Translations under genes and position numbers: made by a program | Shown here: piece by piece, positions 17,537 through 25,540 of the stretch | Position numbering within the stretch: position 1 is the first letter of the stretch | Layout: every line of letters begins with the position of its first letter | The notes under the pieces: generated by a model | The model's input: the letters and a program-made list of their open reading frames with translations, nothing else | What the model was told of the DNA's origin: nothing | Database searches by the model: none | NCBI GenBank assembly: GCA_020638675.1 | Contig: JACKID010000004.1 | Location: 124,001 to 188,000, forward strand | Length of the DNA: 64,000 nucleotides | Origin: Planctomycetota bacterium | GTDB taxonomy: Bacteria; Planctomycetota; UBA8742; UBA2392 | Reading direction: 5' to 3'

Positions 17537-18805
17537 TTGCACAACGAGCCGGTAAAACGTCGCGTTCTTCAGGGCCAGTGCGTCTGGCCGATCAGCCCGA
17601 ACCAGGCGCGGGTCGAGGGCAACTCGATCCTGTACACCAGCTACGACGACCCGTTCCACCGCCCGGAGTCCGGCTATCTCGGCCTGCCGCACGTTGAGTA
17701 CGAGCCGATCCCGGTCGAGGGCATCATCACGCCCGCCTTCTGCGACTGGCACTTCCACTGGGTGCAGCACCGCATCGCCGGCGTGAAGGGCAAGTCGCTG
17801 CTGGGCTGGCTGGCCGAGGACGTCTGGCCGGAAGAAGCACGCTTTTCCGACCAGAACTTCGCTGACGTCGCCGCCGAAGGCTTCGCCCGCAAGCAGTCGG
17901 CCGCGGGCACGCTGGCCGGCGCGTGCTGGTGCAGCCCGCACCCGGAAAGTGTCCGTGCCGCCCGCAACGCGGAGATCCGCTACAGCCTGATCGGACCGGC
18001 CGTGATGACCACCGGCGAGCCGAAAGAGCTGGTCAAGCCGCTGCCGGTCGTGCTGGAGCAGTTGAAAGCGCTGCAGATCGAGTTCGAGGAAACGCTGGCG
18101 GTCACGCCGCGCTTCGCGCTGTCGTGCGACAAGCAGGCGCTGAAAGAGCTGCGCGAGTTCGCCTTCGACTACACCCTCTGGGTGCAGACGCACCTGGCCG
18201 AGAATGAAGACGAGTGCGCGGCCGTCGCGCGCCTGTTTCCCGACGCCAAGTCGTATCTCGACGTCTACGACCAGGCCGGACTGCTTACGCCGCGCACGCT
18301 GCTGGCGCACTGCGTCTGGCTGGATGACTTCGACTGGCGCACGATCAAGCAGCGCGGGAGCATCGTGGTGCATTGCCCCACCAGCAATGAGGCGCTTGGC
18401 TCAGGGCGCATGAAGCTGGAAAAGGTCCGCGCGATGGACATTCCGTGGGTGCTGGGCACCGACATCGGCGCGGGCCCGAACCTGTGCATGCTGGATACCA
18501 TCGAGGCCGTGACGCGCATCCACGACTGGTCGGCGCCGGTGAGCACCATTGAGGCGTTCTTCCGCGCGACGGTCAGCCTCGAGATGCTGGAAAGCTACGC
18601 CAGCCGCAAGAGCCGGGTGACGCGCATCATGGGTACCAGCCGCGCCGGGTTCATCGAGTTCCGCCGCCCGCCCGCCATCGACCGCGCCGACCGCGACCCG
18701 GAGCGCATCCTGAACGCCATCGTCGAGCAATACCGCCGCGAGCCGGCCAAGAGTATCGCCGCGGTCTACGACCAGAACTTCAACCTGCTGTACGAGAACC
18801 GCTAG
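17537..18805 (+). CDS. Guanine deaminase-like amidohydrolase
   Basis: Zinc amidohydrolase of 422 residues that probably deaminates guanine to xanthine. Metal-binding and substrate motifs appear in order: PAFCDWHFHWVQH (the HxH pair), QTHLAENEDECAAV, LLAHCVWLDDFDW, then HCPTSNEALGSGRMKLEKV and VLGTDIGAGPNLCMLDTIEA, which together are characteristic of guanine deaminases. No ATG is available near the N-terminus; the TTG at 17537, with GAGGGG just upstream, is taken as start. The N-terminal beta-sandwich is compact but present (CVWPISPNQARVEGNSILY). The gene stands alone, followed after 41 bp by a lipoprotein gene. Confidence 0.82.
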   Translation: MHNEPVKRRVLQGQCVWPISPNQARVEGNSILYTSYDDPFHRPESGYLGLPHVEYEPIPVEGIITPAFCDWHFHWVQHRIAGVKGKSLLGWLAEDVWPEEARFSDQNFADVAAEGFARKQSAAGTLAGACWCSPHPESVRAARNAEIRYSLIGPAVMTTGEPKELVKPLPVVLEQLKALQIEFEETLAVTPRFALSCDKQALKELREFAFDYTLWVQTHLAENEDECAAVARLFPDAKSYLDVYDQAGLLTPRTLLAHCVWLDDFDWRTIKQRGSIVVHCPTSNEALGSGRMKLEKVRAMDIPWVLGTDIGAGPNLCMLDTIEAVTRIHDWSAPVSTIEAFFRATVSLEMLESYASRKSRVTRIMGTSRAGFIEFRRPPAIDRADRDPERILNAIVEQYRREPAKSIAAVYDQNFNLLYENR

Positions 18806-18846
18806 GTGGTGGTCGCCTGACCGCCAACCGGAGTGAGGGTGCTTCG

Positions 18847-19365
18847 ATGCTTGAGATCCGTTGGATGAAATGGCTGTTGGCGCTGGGCCTGGCGCTGGGC
18901 TTTTCTGTATTGGGCTGCGCGAGCAAGCGGCCTCCGGAAACGGTCGCGGCGGACCCTGGAACCATGGAGACCATCGATCAGGCAGAGGTACGGTACCACC
19001 GCAACGGGCTCACCTACTTCAAAGTTGAGAAAGCCGCCGACACGCGCACAGGCGTAGCGAAGATGTTCTTCAGCAGCGGCTTGCCGCTCTACTGTCTTGA
19101 GTTCCGAGATGGCGTCCCCGATGGCGACTATCGGAGATGGCATTTCAACGGTTTCCTTCGTGAGCGCGGGCAGTTCACGGCGGGACAGCCGTCGGGCGTT
19201 TGGGAGGTCTACGACGGCAATGGTGCGAGGCGCGGCCACGGACACCTTGGTGAGCCTCGATTCATGGCAGGATCGTTTGACCTGTCCGACAGTTCCAACC
19301 CCGTCTCGTTGGGCCTTCCAACCGCTGATTGCTACGAGAAGGGTGAAGACTGGAAGTACGACTAG
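18847..19365 (+). CDS. Lipoprotein with MORN/YwqK-like repeats
   Basis: A 172-residue protein with a lipoprotein signal: hydrophobic stretch LLALGLALGFSVLGCAS with the lipobox Cys at about residue 25. The mature part carries short repeats of the type LYCLEFRDGVPDGDYRRWH followed by RERGQFTAGQPSGVWEVYD, which is the pattern of MORN/YwqK-type antitoxin-like repeats (aromatic-x-G-x-x-G). It is probably anchored in a membrane facing the periplasm; no enzymatic residues are evident. GGAG lies about 15 nt upstream of the ATG. A strong hairpin terminator lies 42 bp after the stop. Confidence 0.75.
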   Translation: MLEIRWMKWLLALGLALGFSVLGCASKRPPETVAADPGTMETIDQAEVRYHRNGLTYFKVEKAADTRTGVAKMFFSSGLPLYCLEFRDGVPDGDYRRWHFNGFLRERGQFTAGQPSGVWEVYDGNGARRGHGHLGEPRFMAGSFDLSDSSNPVSLGLPTADCYEKGEDWKYD

Positions 19366-19406
19366 GCGGCCTCATCCCGGTCTGCATCCGCGACTGCCGA
19401 TTCAAT

Positions 19407-19438
19407 GAACAAGGCCCGCTGCAAAGCGGGCCTTGTTC
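19407..19438. terminator. Bidirectional terminator with GNRA loop
   Basis: Perfect 14-bp stem GAACAAGGCCCGCT / AGCGGGCCTTGTTC closed by a GCAA tetraloop, placed between the convergent genes ending at 19365 and 19457. Confidence 0.85.
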
Positions 19439-19456
19439 GTTGGGATGGCGATCGCA

Positions 19457-20608
19457 CTAGCCCTTGCCCTTGAGCTTCTTGAGGGCATCCAGCGCGCCCT
19501 TGGCCTTCTTGCCGCCTTCCTTGTCGGTGACCTTCTTGGCGTCGAGCCCGCCGATGTTGGACTCGATGTCGTCCATGCCCTTGAACGCGGCACCGAGCAT
19601 CACGCCCGAAACGGCCACGGCATCGTCCATCGACACTTCTTCCTTGCCGATGCCCGCGGCCGCAAACTTCTTCGACATGGAGCCCTCGAGCTTGTTGATC
19701 AGCTCGCTCATGTCGATGTTCGCGCCGCCGCCGCCACCGCCGCCCTTTTCGATCAGCTCCTGCATCTTGGCCATCTGGGCCTGCAGGGCTTCCGTGTTGG
19801 CGGCGCCCGCGGCGACCGTCTTCTCGGCGAGGTCGTCGCGCAGGGCGGAAATCTCGGTCTTCAGGGCGTCCGTGTTGGCGTGCTTGATGGCGCCGGTCAG
19901 GTCGTCGAAGCGCTTGGCGAGGTCTTCCTTCAGCTCGCCCAGCACCTTCATGATCGCGTCGGTCGTGGCGCCGTTGCGCTTCTTGTCCTGCTCCTCGAGC
20001 AGCGCGGTCATCTTGTCGACGACTTCCTCGAGCGCCTTCTTGGTGTTGTCTTCCGCGACGGCTGCCTGGGCGGAAGTGTTGCCGGCGGTCGCGAGCGTGG
20101 CCTTCAGGTCGTTGAAGTGGTCTTCGAGCAACTCCTGCTGCTGCTCCAGCATGGCCGTGCGGGTCATTTCCTGGCCCTGGCTCTTGCTGGCCTGGTTGAT
20201 CATGAACGCCTTGAGTTCGGCGATCTCGTCGCTGACGTTCTGCATCTGGGTGGAGCTGGCGGACTTGCCGTCGCTCTGGCCCTTGGCCATCTGCTCGCGC
20301 AGGGCGGCAAGCTCTTCCTGCAGGTTGCTCTGCTGTTCCGCTTCCTTCTTCTGTTCGCTGAAGAGGCGCTTGAACTCGGCCATGGAGTCCATGACGATCT
20401 GGGCCTTGTCGTCCTTGATCGTCTGGATATCGGCGTCTTCCATCTTGCCGATAATGTTCGTCACCGCCTGAGAGATCAGTTCGTTGATCTTCTTGGCGTT
20501 GATGACGTTGACTTTTTTCATGCCGCGTTCTTTGAACGCGTCAATGTCGACCTGCCGCGTCTGGGCGCGGATCAGGTTCGCATAGTCAACACTTCCTTCT
20601 TCCGCCAT
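19457..20608 (-). CDS. Long coiled-coil protein of unknown function
   Basis: A 383-residue cytosolic protein dominated by Ala/Glu/Lys/Gln heptad patterns (EFKRLFSEQKKEAEQQSNLQ, ALEEVVDKMTALLEEQDKKR, EISALRDDLAEKT), consistent with an extended coiled coil. The N-terminal 60 residues (INAKKINELISQAVTNIIG) may form a small head, and a Gly-rich break (KGGGGGGGAN) precedes a C-terminal helical tail rich in Lys and Gly. No signal peptide or membrane segment. The start at 20608 (MAEEGSVDYANL) is preferred over the Met two codons upstream. A family with defined function is not recognised; scaffolding or a structural role is a guess. Confidence 0.7.
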   Translation of the reverse strand: MAEEGSVDYANLIRAQTRQVDIDAFKERGMKKVNVINAKKINELISQAVTNIIGKMEDADIQTIKDDKAQIVMDSMAEFKRLFSEQKKEAEQQSNLQEELAALREQMAKGQSDGKSASSTQMQNVSDEIAELKAFMINQASKSQGQEMTRTAMLEQQQELLEDHFNDLKATLATAGNTSAQAAVAEDNTKKALEEVVDKMTALLEEQDKKRNGATTDAIMKVLGELKEDLAKRFDDLTGAIKHANTDALKTEISALRDDLAEKTVAAGAANTEALQAQMAKMQELIEKGGGGGGGANIDMSELINKLEGSMSKKFAAAGIGKEEVSMDDAVAVSGVMLGAAFKGMDDIESNIGGLDAKKVTDKEGGKKAKGALDALKKLKGKG

Positions 20609-20692
20609 GAGCACCTGCCATCAATGCGGCCCTGTCGCGGGGAAACCCCACGCGCTCAACCGCGATCGACTCTCCACGGAGGGTATAACCCA

Positions 20693-20722
20693 TCGAATTG
20701 AATCACGTTACATTCGATTCGA
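20693..20722. promoter_or_regulatory. Candidate operator (interrupted palindrome)
   Basis: Arms TCGAATTGAAT and ATTCGATTCGA, 11 bp with a single mismatch, separated by the 8-nt spacer CACGTTAC. It lies in the divergent gap between the coiled-coil gene (minus) and the exported-protein gene (plus); a TATACC hexamer for the minus strand is adjacent at 20682-20687. Confidence 0.35.
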
Positions 20723-20801
20723 CAAGGCCAAAAGACGCCTAGCGGGCCGAAGACCAAGCGGCTATCTTCATTCCCCTCAACCATTTGCACAGGCCGCAAC
20801 G

Positions 20802-21884
20802 ATGAAGTCCCTGCTGCTAGGTGTGACTCTTCTCAGCTTAATCATCGCAGCGTTGCCGCTGTCTGCCACCACGTTATCGGTCGTTCCTCTCTCGGACTCG
20901 CTGAAAAATCCGGTGCTGGCTGAAGGCGATCGCACCTCGGAAGGCTACTGGGCCGCCGTGAACGCGGTCCGCGACCAGATGCTCAACCGCCCGCCCGAGT
21001 TCCCCCCACCGGGGGTAGATGAAAAGGGGCAGCCCAAAGCACCCGAGCTGGATGAAGAACAGGCCCGCTTCTGCAACCGCCTGTCCAACCTGGCAAAGTA
21101 CCGCGACACCCGCGTCGGGCGACTGTTCTTCGGGGCGCTCTCCGCGACTCCGGCCATTGAGAACCTGCCCGACACGGCCGAGTTCGCCGCCGTGAACACC
21201 ACCTGGCCGCTGGCGCTGGGCTCAATCATCCGCGTGCGGGTGGAATGGTCCCGTCACGACGGCGAGTGGAGCATCTCGGCGCTTGAGGTCACGCTGGACG
21301 GCGTCGCGGCCGCGCCGATCACGGGCATGGCGCCCTACTTCGGCAACGGCGACCTGCGGGAGGAGCTGCTCGACTTCGAGCCGATCGACTACCTGGTAGG
21401 AAGAAGCCCCTCTGACCGGGAGAAGCCTGAGTCCGAGCGGCCCGCCTTCGACTACCCGGCCGCCGTCACAAAGCTGTTCGCGGGCGAAGCAGGCGCGTTC
21501 GAAACGACGCTCAGCGAGCTGCAGAAGACGGTCAACTCAGGCGTCTCGCGCGAGGCCCGGCTGGCGGCGCTGAGGCCGCATCTGTCGAAAGAAGAGTTCG
21601 AGGCTGCCGAGGCGGCCGACGAAGACCCTGAGCGCCGCGACGCCTTCTGGAGCAACGTCTACGAGCAGATCGACGGCGCGTTGAAAGCCCCGCGCCCCGC
21701 CAGCGTTCCCGAGGGCAAAGGGGCGGAAGTGAAGCTTCGCTACCGACTCACGGAAGACGGCGGCACGGCGGAAGGAACAATCTCGGCCCTCAGGCTGCAG
21801 AACGGCAAGATCGCACCACGCGGCGAGCGCAGCAGCGGAAAGGACACGCCCGATGGCAACGAAGGCGACAGCAGCGGAAATTGA
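20802..21884 (+). CDS. Exported protein of unknown function
   Basis: A 360-residue protein with a Sec signal peptide (MKSLLLGVTLLSLIIAALPL then SATTLS). The mature part includes a beta-rich region around NTTWPLALGSIIRVRVEWSR and EWSISALEVTLDGVAAAP, then an acidic, helical half (LSELQKTVNSGVSREARLAA) and a Gly/Asp-rich tail. No domain is recognised. Its last 32 nt overlap the start of phhB in another frame, so translation of the two is probably coupled. The start is the first Met and gives a well-formed signal peptide. Confidence 0.72.
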   Translation: MKSLLLGVTLLSLIIAALPLSATTLSVVPLSDSLKNPVLAEGDRTSEGYWAAVNAVRDQMLNRPPEFPPPGVDEKGQPKAPELDEEQARFCNRLSNLAKYRDTRVGRLFFGALSATPAIENLPDTAEFAAVNTTWPLALGSIIRVRVEWSRHDGEWSISALEVTLDGVAAAPITGMAPYFGNGDLREELLDFEPIDYLVGRSPSDREKPESERPAFDYPAAVTKLFAGEAGAFETTLSELQKTVNSGVSREARLAALRPHLSKEEFEAAEAADEDPERRDAFWSNVYEQIDGALKAPRPASVPEGKGAEVKLRYRLTEDGGTAEGTISALRLQNGKIAPRGERSSGKDTPDGNEGDSSGN

Positions 21885-22134
21885 GGCCGCGCTGAAGGAC
21901 CTGCCCGGCTGGGAAAGCGAAGACGACGGCATTGCCAAGTCGTTTGAGTTCAAGGACTTCAAGCAGGCCTGGGCGTTCATGGAGAAGGTCGCCAAGGCGG
22001 CCGACGCCATGGACCATCACCCGGAGTGGACCAACGTCTACAACAAGGTGCTGATCCGCCTCAGCACCCACGACGCCGGCGGCATCACCAGCCGCGACTT
22101 CAAGCTGGCCAAGGAAATCGAAGCGGCGCTGTAG
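21853..22134 (+). CDS. phhB: Pterin-4a-carbinolamine dehydratase
   Basis: Small (93 residues) cytosolic enzyme that dehydrates 4a-hydroxytetrahydrobiopterin so that the pterin cofactor of aromatic amino acid hydroxylases can be recycled. The hallmark MDHHPEWTNVYNKVLIRLST followed by HDAGGIT and DFKLAKEIE is fully conserved, including the two catalytic His and the Pro-Glu-Trp. The length equals the family norm. It overlaps the 3' end of the upstream exported-protein gene by 32 nt. No aromatic amino acid hydroxylase is in the window; in some bacteria such proteins serve other pterin-dependent steps. Confidence 0.95.
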   Translation: MATKATAAEIEAALKDLPGWESEDDGIAKSFEFKDFKQAWAFMEKVAKAADAMDHHPEWTNVYNKVLIRLSTHDAGGITSRDFKLAKEIEAAL

Positions 22135-22280
22135 GCCAACCCCGCCCGGCAGGGCGCGGGCGAGGGTCCCCGTATGACCGCCTGCAGGATCAGTTCACCC
22201 CCGGCCTGCCGGGGTTTGGCAAATTGTGCGTAACGCCCCTCACCGACTCCCCGTATGGTTAATGGAAGCAGGGGGGAAGT

Positions 22281-22787
22281 GTGGCAGACGACAGGCGATC
22301 GGAGCTGAGCAGGCTGGCCGTGTTGCATCATGGCCCGCTGTTCGGGTATTGCCGGCGGCGTCTGGGCAACGACTCGGAGGCTGACGACGCGCTGCAGGAA
22401 ACCTTCATGCGGGCGTACAAGTACTACGGCAGCTTCGACCCCAGCCGCGACGCCCGCAAATGGCTGTTCGGCATCGCCCACAACGTATGTGTCGAGATCG
22501 CCCGCACGCGCAAGAAGCACACCACCGTCGCCGACATGCCGGACCCGGAGGGCGGGCGCAGCGCCACCGAAGTCGCACTGGAGCGCCTGGCGCACGAAGA
22601 GAACCTTGAGCTGGTACGGCGCGAGCTGGAAAAACTGCCGGATCGCGCCCGGCGCATCCTGGAGCTGCGCTTTTTCGGGCAACTCACCAGCGCCGAGATC
22701 GCCGAGCTGGAAGACATGAAGGAAACTGCCGTGCGCGTGACGGTACATCGTGCACTGGAAGGACTGCGGGCAAAGCTCGCAAAGTAG
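22281..22787 (+). CDS. ECF-type RNA polymerase sigma factor (sigma-E-like)
   Basis: Sigma factor of 168 residues with region 2 (DDALQETFMRAYKYYGSFDP, KWLFGIAHNVCVEIARTRKK) and region 4 (LPDRARRILELRFFGQLTSA then EIAELEDMKETAVRVTVHRA). It starts with GTG at 22281, preceded by a strong purine-rich ribosome-binding site (GGGGGG). The gene downstream, 10 bp away, encodes a membrane anti-sigma factor, giving a classic sigma/anti-sigma operon responding to envelope signals. Probable autoregulation is inferred, not seen. Confidence 0.93.
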   Translation: MADDRRSELSRLAVLHHGPLFGYCRRRLGNDSEADDALQETFMRAYKYYGSFDPSRDARKWLFGIAHNVCVEIARTRKKHTTVADMPDPEGGRSATEVALERLAHEENLELVRRELEKLPDRARRILELRFFGQLTSAEIAELEDMKETAVRVTVHRALEGLRAKLAK

Positions 22788-22797
22788 GAGCAAGACC

Positions 22798-24285
22798 ATG
22801 CAGCACCCCGAAGAGCATGACATCACCGCATTGGCCTACGGGCTGATCGAGGGCGCCGAGCGCGAGACGCTGCTCACGCACCTCAGCCAGTGCGATGATT
22901 GCCGCGCCGTCTACGACGCCTATCGCGACGAGCAGTCCGTCGTGCGCGACGCCATCGTTCGCGACGCGCGCTCCGGCGCCGCCGAGGCCAAGGCGCTCGA
23001 AAGCACCCTGCGCACGCTGGGCGCGATCGACGCCGTCGAGACCGCCGCCGAGTCCGAGCCCAAACGCGGGCGCCTGCTGTCATTGCCCGTGTGGCTGATT
23101 GTCGGAGAGATCGCGGCCGTGCTGATCGTGGCGGTCGGTCTGTTCCTGCTGCTCAAGCCGGGTGACGACACGCCGGCCGGCCCGGACAACCCCAACAACC
23201 CGGTCGCCAGGAACAAGGCGCCCGCGGACATCGAAGACGGCGTGGTCTACGTGCAGGACGACGCCGGCAAGTGGAAGCCTTCCGAAGACATGCCGATGGA
23301 CGAGTGGATGATGGTGGCCGATTCGCGCCCGCTGACATTCACGCTCGCGGACGGCAGCAAAGCCCAGCTTGAAAAGGACGCCGTGTTCCGTATCGGCGTC
23401 GACGCCGGCCAGCCGGTGGTCTACATGCTGCGCGGCAACGGGCGGATCGACGCTAGCAAGCTGTCATCCGAGCTGCTGGTACGCGCCGGCGATGCCGGCT
23501 TCAGCGCCGCACCGGGTGCGAAGATCAGGCTCGAATGCGCTTTCGACGGCGACTTTGATGCCTCCACGGTCCGCTCATGGAGCCGCCCAAAGCAAGTGAA
23601 GGCCGAAGTGGTATCCGGCGGCATGGTGATGCGGCCGGAGTTGCAGGGCCTCTACTTCGTGCCGCTGCGCGACGGCGAGAGCGTCGAGTGGAAGCGCGGC
23701 GACTGCCGCATCTTCCAGGCCGACGGCACCGAGCTGGGCTTGCCGCTGCAGGCGATGATGTGGACCGAGAGCCTTGACAGCAACGTCGATCCCGGCAAGT
23801 TCCCCGAGTTTCAGATCCTGCTGCACAAAGAGATGAAGCAGATGGAGCCGCGCCTTCGCGACTTCCAGAAGCGGCTCGAAGCCGCCAAGAATGAGCACCC
23901 GCGCTACGAGAAAGACATCGAGAAGCAGATGACGGAGCTTGAGGACTTCATCAAGTCCCTGCAGATCGAGATCGTCGTGGACGGCAACAAGGTGAACGAC
24001 ACGACCATCATCGTCCTGGACGGTGAAACCATGACCGTCAATTCCGACGGCACAACCATCACCGTCACGATTGCGGACGAGGCCGGCTCAGTCGTCTACA
24101 AGGCGAACTCGGTGGAAGCAGTCCGCAGCCGCCTGCCGGACCGCCTGCGCGAGCACTTTGACGCGATCAAGTTCGAACGCGACCCGGAAGGCCTGCTGCG
24201 CATGTCCCACGCCGGCGTGCAATCGGCCGAGGGCATGAAGGTCCGGGTGATCAAGAAGTCCGAGTCGTCCGATTCCGACGACTAG
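22798..24285 (+). CDS. Membrane anti-sigma factor with zinc-binding N-terminus and long periplasmic domain
   Basis: A 495-residue partner of the upstream sigma factor. The N-terminal ZAS-type motif is HLSQCDDCRAVYDAY (H-x3-C-x2-C, near residues 26-33), which binds zinc and the sigma factor in the cytosol. One transmembrane helix (PVWLIVGEIAAVLIVAVGLF) follows at about 97-118. The outer part has a FecR-like segment (FTLADGSKAQLEKDAVFRIG, MLRGNGRIDASKLSSELLVR), then a charged coiled coil (MEPRLRDFQKRLEAAKNEHP) and a beta-rich tail. AGGAG precedes the ATG. Signal input by proteolysis or ligand binding is expected but unknown. Confidence 0.85.
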   Translation: MQHPEEHDITALAYGLIEGAERETLLTHLSQCDDCRAVYDAYRDEQSVVRDAIVRDARSGAAEAKALESTLRTLGAIDAVETAAESEPKRGRLLSLPVWLIVGEIAAVLIVAVGLFLLLKPGDDTPAGPDNPNNPVARNKAPADIEDGVVYVQDDAGKWKPSEDMPMDEWMMVADSRPLTFTLADGSKAQLEKDAVFRIGVDAGQPVVYMLRGNGRIDASKLSSELLVRAGDAGFSAAPGAKIRLECAFDGDFDASTVRSWSRPKQVKAEVVSGGMVMRPELQGLYFVPLRDGESVEWKRGDCRIFQADGTELGLPLQAMMWTESLDSNVDPGKFPEFQILLHKEMKQMEPRLRDFQKRLEAAKNEHPRYEKDIEKQMTELEDFIKSLQIEIVVDGNKVNDTTIIVLDGETMTVNSDGTTITVTIADEAGSVVYKANSVEAVRSRLPDRLREHFDAIKFERDPEGLLRMSHAGVQSAEGMKVRVIKKSESSDSDD

Positions 24286-24298
24286 CGAACCAACTGAG

Positions 24299-24327
24299 CA
24301 CGGGGCGGACCCAGCGTCCGCCCCGTG
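24299..24327. terminator. Bidirectional terminator
   Basis: Perfect 12-bp stem CACGGGGCGGAC / GTCCGCCCCGTG with loop CCAGC, between the convergent anti-sigma and selenoprotein genes. No long T run. Confidence 0.7.
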
Positions 24328-24341
24328 ATGGGTTATCTACG

Positions 24342-25403
24342 CTACTCAGACGCCAGCTTCTCTGCCTTCTCGCCCGCGCGGGTGCCGGCGTTCTTCTCGG
24401 CAAAGTCCTTGAGTGACTTGCGAGCGCTTTCCCTATCTCGATCCGTGCTGGCGCTTGCCAGCTTCTCTTCCAGCTTGGCAAGCTTCTCGAGCGCCTTCAC
24501 CTCGTCCCTTACCGTCTTGTCCTTCTTCAACTCGGAGTAGCCGGCGAAGAACTCCTCAGCGCCCTCGAGCCCCTTGAAGGTGTCTTCCGCCTCGTCCAGC
24601 GCGGCGAACAACTCAATGTACTCGCGCTCGGCTTTCAGCTTCTCGGCCTTGGCCTTCAAACTGCCAAAGCGCCCGTTGACCAGCTTGATCAGGTATTGCG
24701 CGTCCGCCCTGGCAGTCTCGTCGGACTTCTCGTCGTCGCGAACCCTGCCAGCCAGCTCGGCGGCCTTGCCGAACTTCTTGCCCTCGAAGGCCGTCACGGC
24801 CGAGTTGAGCGACTTGTCGAGCTCGCGGGAAATGCGTGTGCTGACGGTGTCGCGGAAGAGCTGGATCTCGCCGCCGTCCGGCTCTTTACCGTCGGCGACT
24901 TTCTGCAGCACCGCACGCGCCTCGGACGCGAGGCTGATACCGGCCTTGTCGATCGCCTGCAGCAGCCGGGTGGCAATGCCGCGCTTGATGTAGACGCCGT
25001 TGATGCGGTCGATGACGTCCTTCTTCTCACTGTCGATGATGCGCACGACCGGGTTGTTCCAGGCCGGCTCATCGAACTCCTTCAGCATGGCGGCGTCGTG
25101 CGCCGTGCCCTTGGATGTGTAGATCAGCACCGGCACAAACAAGTTTTCAATGGCGGCAACCAGTACCTCGTTTCGCAGAACCTGCGCGGCGTAGCCGTTG
25201 CAGGTCGCTCAGCCAGGCACCTCCTGGAACTGGAGAAAAATCGGCTTGCCCTGTTCTTTGGCGAGTTCGACGCCCGTATCGACGTTGCGATACCAGTGCA
25301 CACTGCCCAGTTCCTTCGGCTGTGTATCGGGGTCCGTGGTTTCTGTTTCGGCGGCGTACATTGGCGCGGCCAGCAATATCATCAGGGCGATCAGCTTCGC
25401 CAT
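24342..25403 (-). CDS. Probable selenoprotein: exported thioredoxin-fold protein with UxxC motif
   Basis: Two open stretches in the same frame are separated by one TGA (25209-25211). Read through as selenocysteine they give one 353-residue protein. It has a signal peptide (MAKLIALMILLAAPMYAAE), a thioredoxin-fold domain (SVHWYRNVDTGVELAKEQGK, PIFLQFQEVPG-U-ATCNGYAA, LVAAIENLFVPVLIYT) and a helical, Lys/Glu-rich C-terminal region possibly of TPR type. The TGA falls exactly at the first position of a CxxC redox motif, giving UATC, and coding character continues on both sides. An AAAGG lies about 7 nt before the ATG at 25403. The role is probably periplasmic thiol-disulfide chemistry. The alternative is a nonsense mutation; the selenocysteine machinery is not in the window. 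Confidence 0.75.
25179..25206 (-). promoter_or_regulatory. Candidate bacterial SECIS hairpin
   Basis: Begins just after the in-frame TGA. On the minus strand ACCTGC pairs with GCAGGT; an AA/C internal loop follows, then CGGC pairs with GCCG around a UAC loop. Position just downstream of the UGA is as expected for a SelB-binding element, although the loop lacks the usual G. Confidence 0.5.
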
Positions 25404-25540
25404 GGTTCAACCTTTCTGCATCGATACGAACAGCATAGCTTTCGCGATGCCGATTGCCGCTTTCGCGCGCAACTGTGCTTGCTAAATAGATAGCTCACAG
25501 CCGGCGCGCACGAAAACGCGACGCCCAACCGGAGCCTGCC

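Noticed and set aside
24342..25403. Simple pseudogene with a nonsense codon
   Set aside because: Considered. The stop is TGA precisely at the first Cys of CxxC, there is only one, both sides retain coding character, and a hairpin follows. Selenocysteine fits better, although the machinery was not seen.
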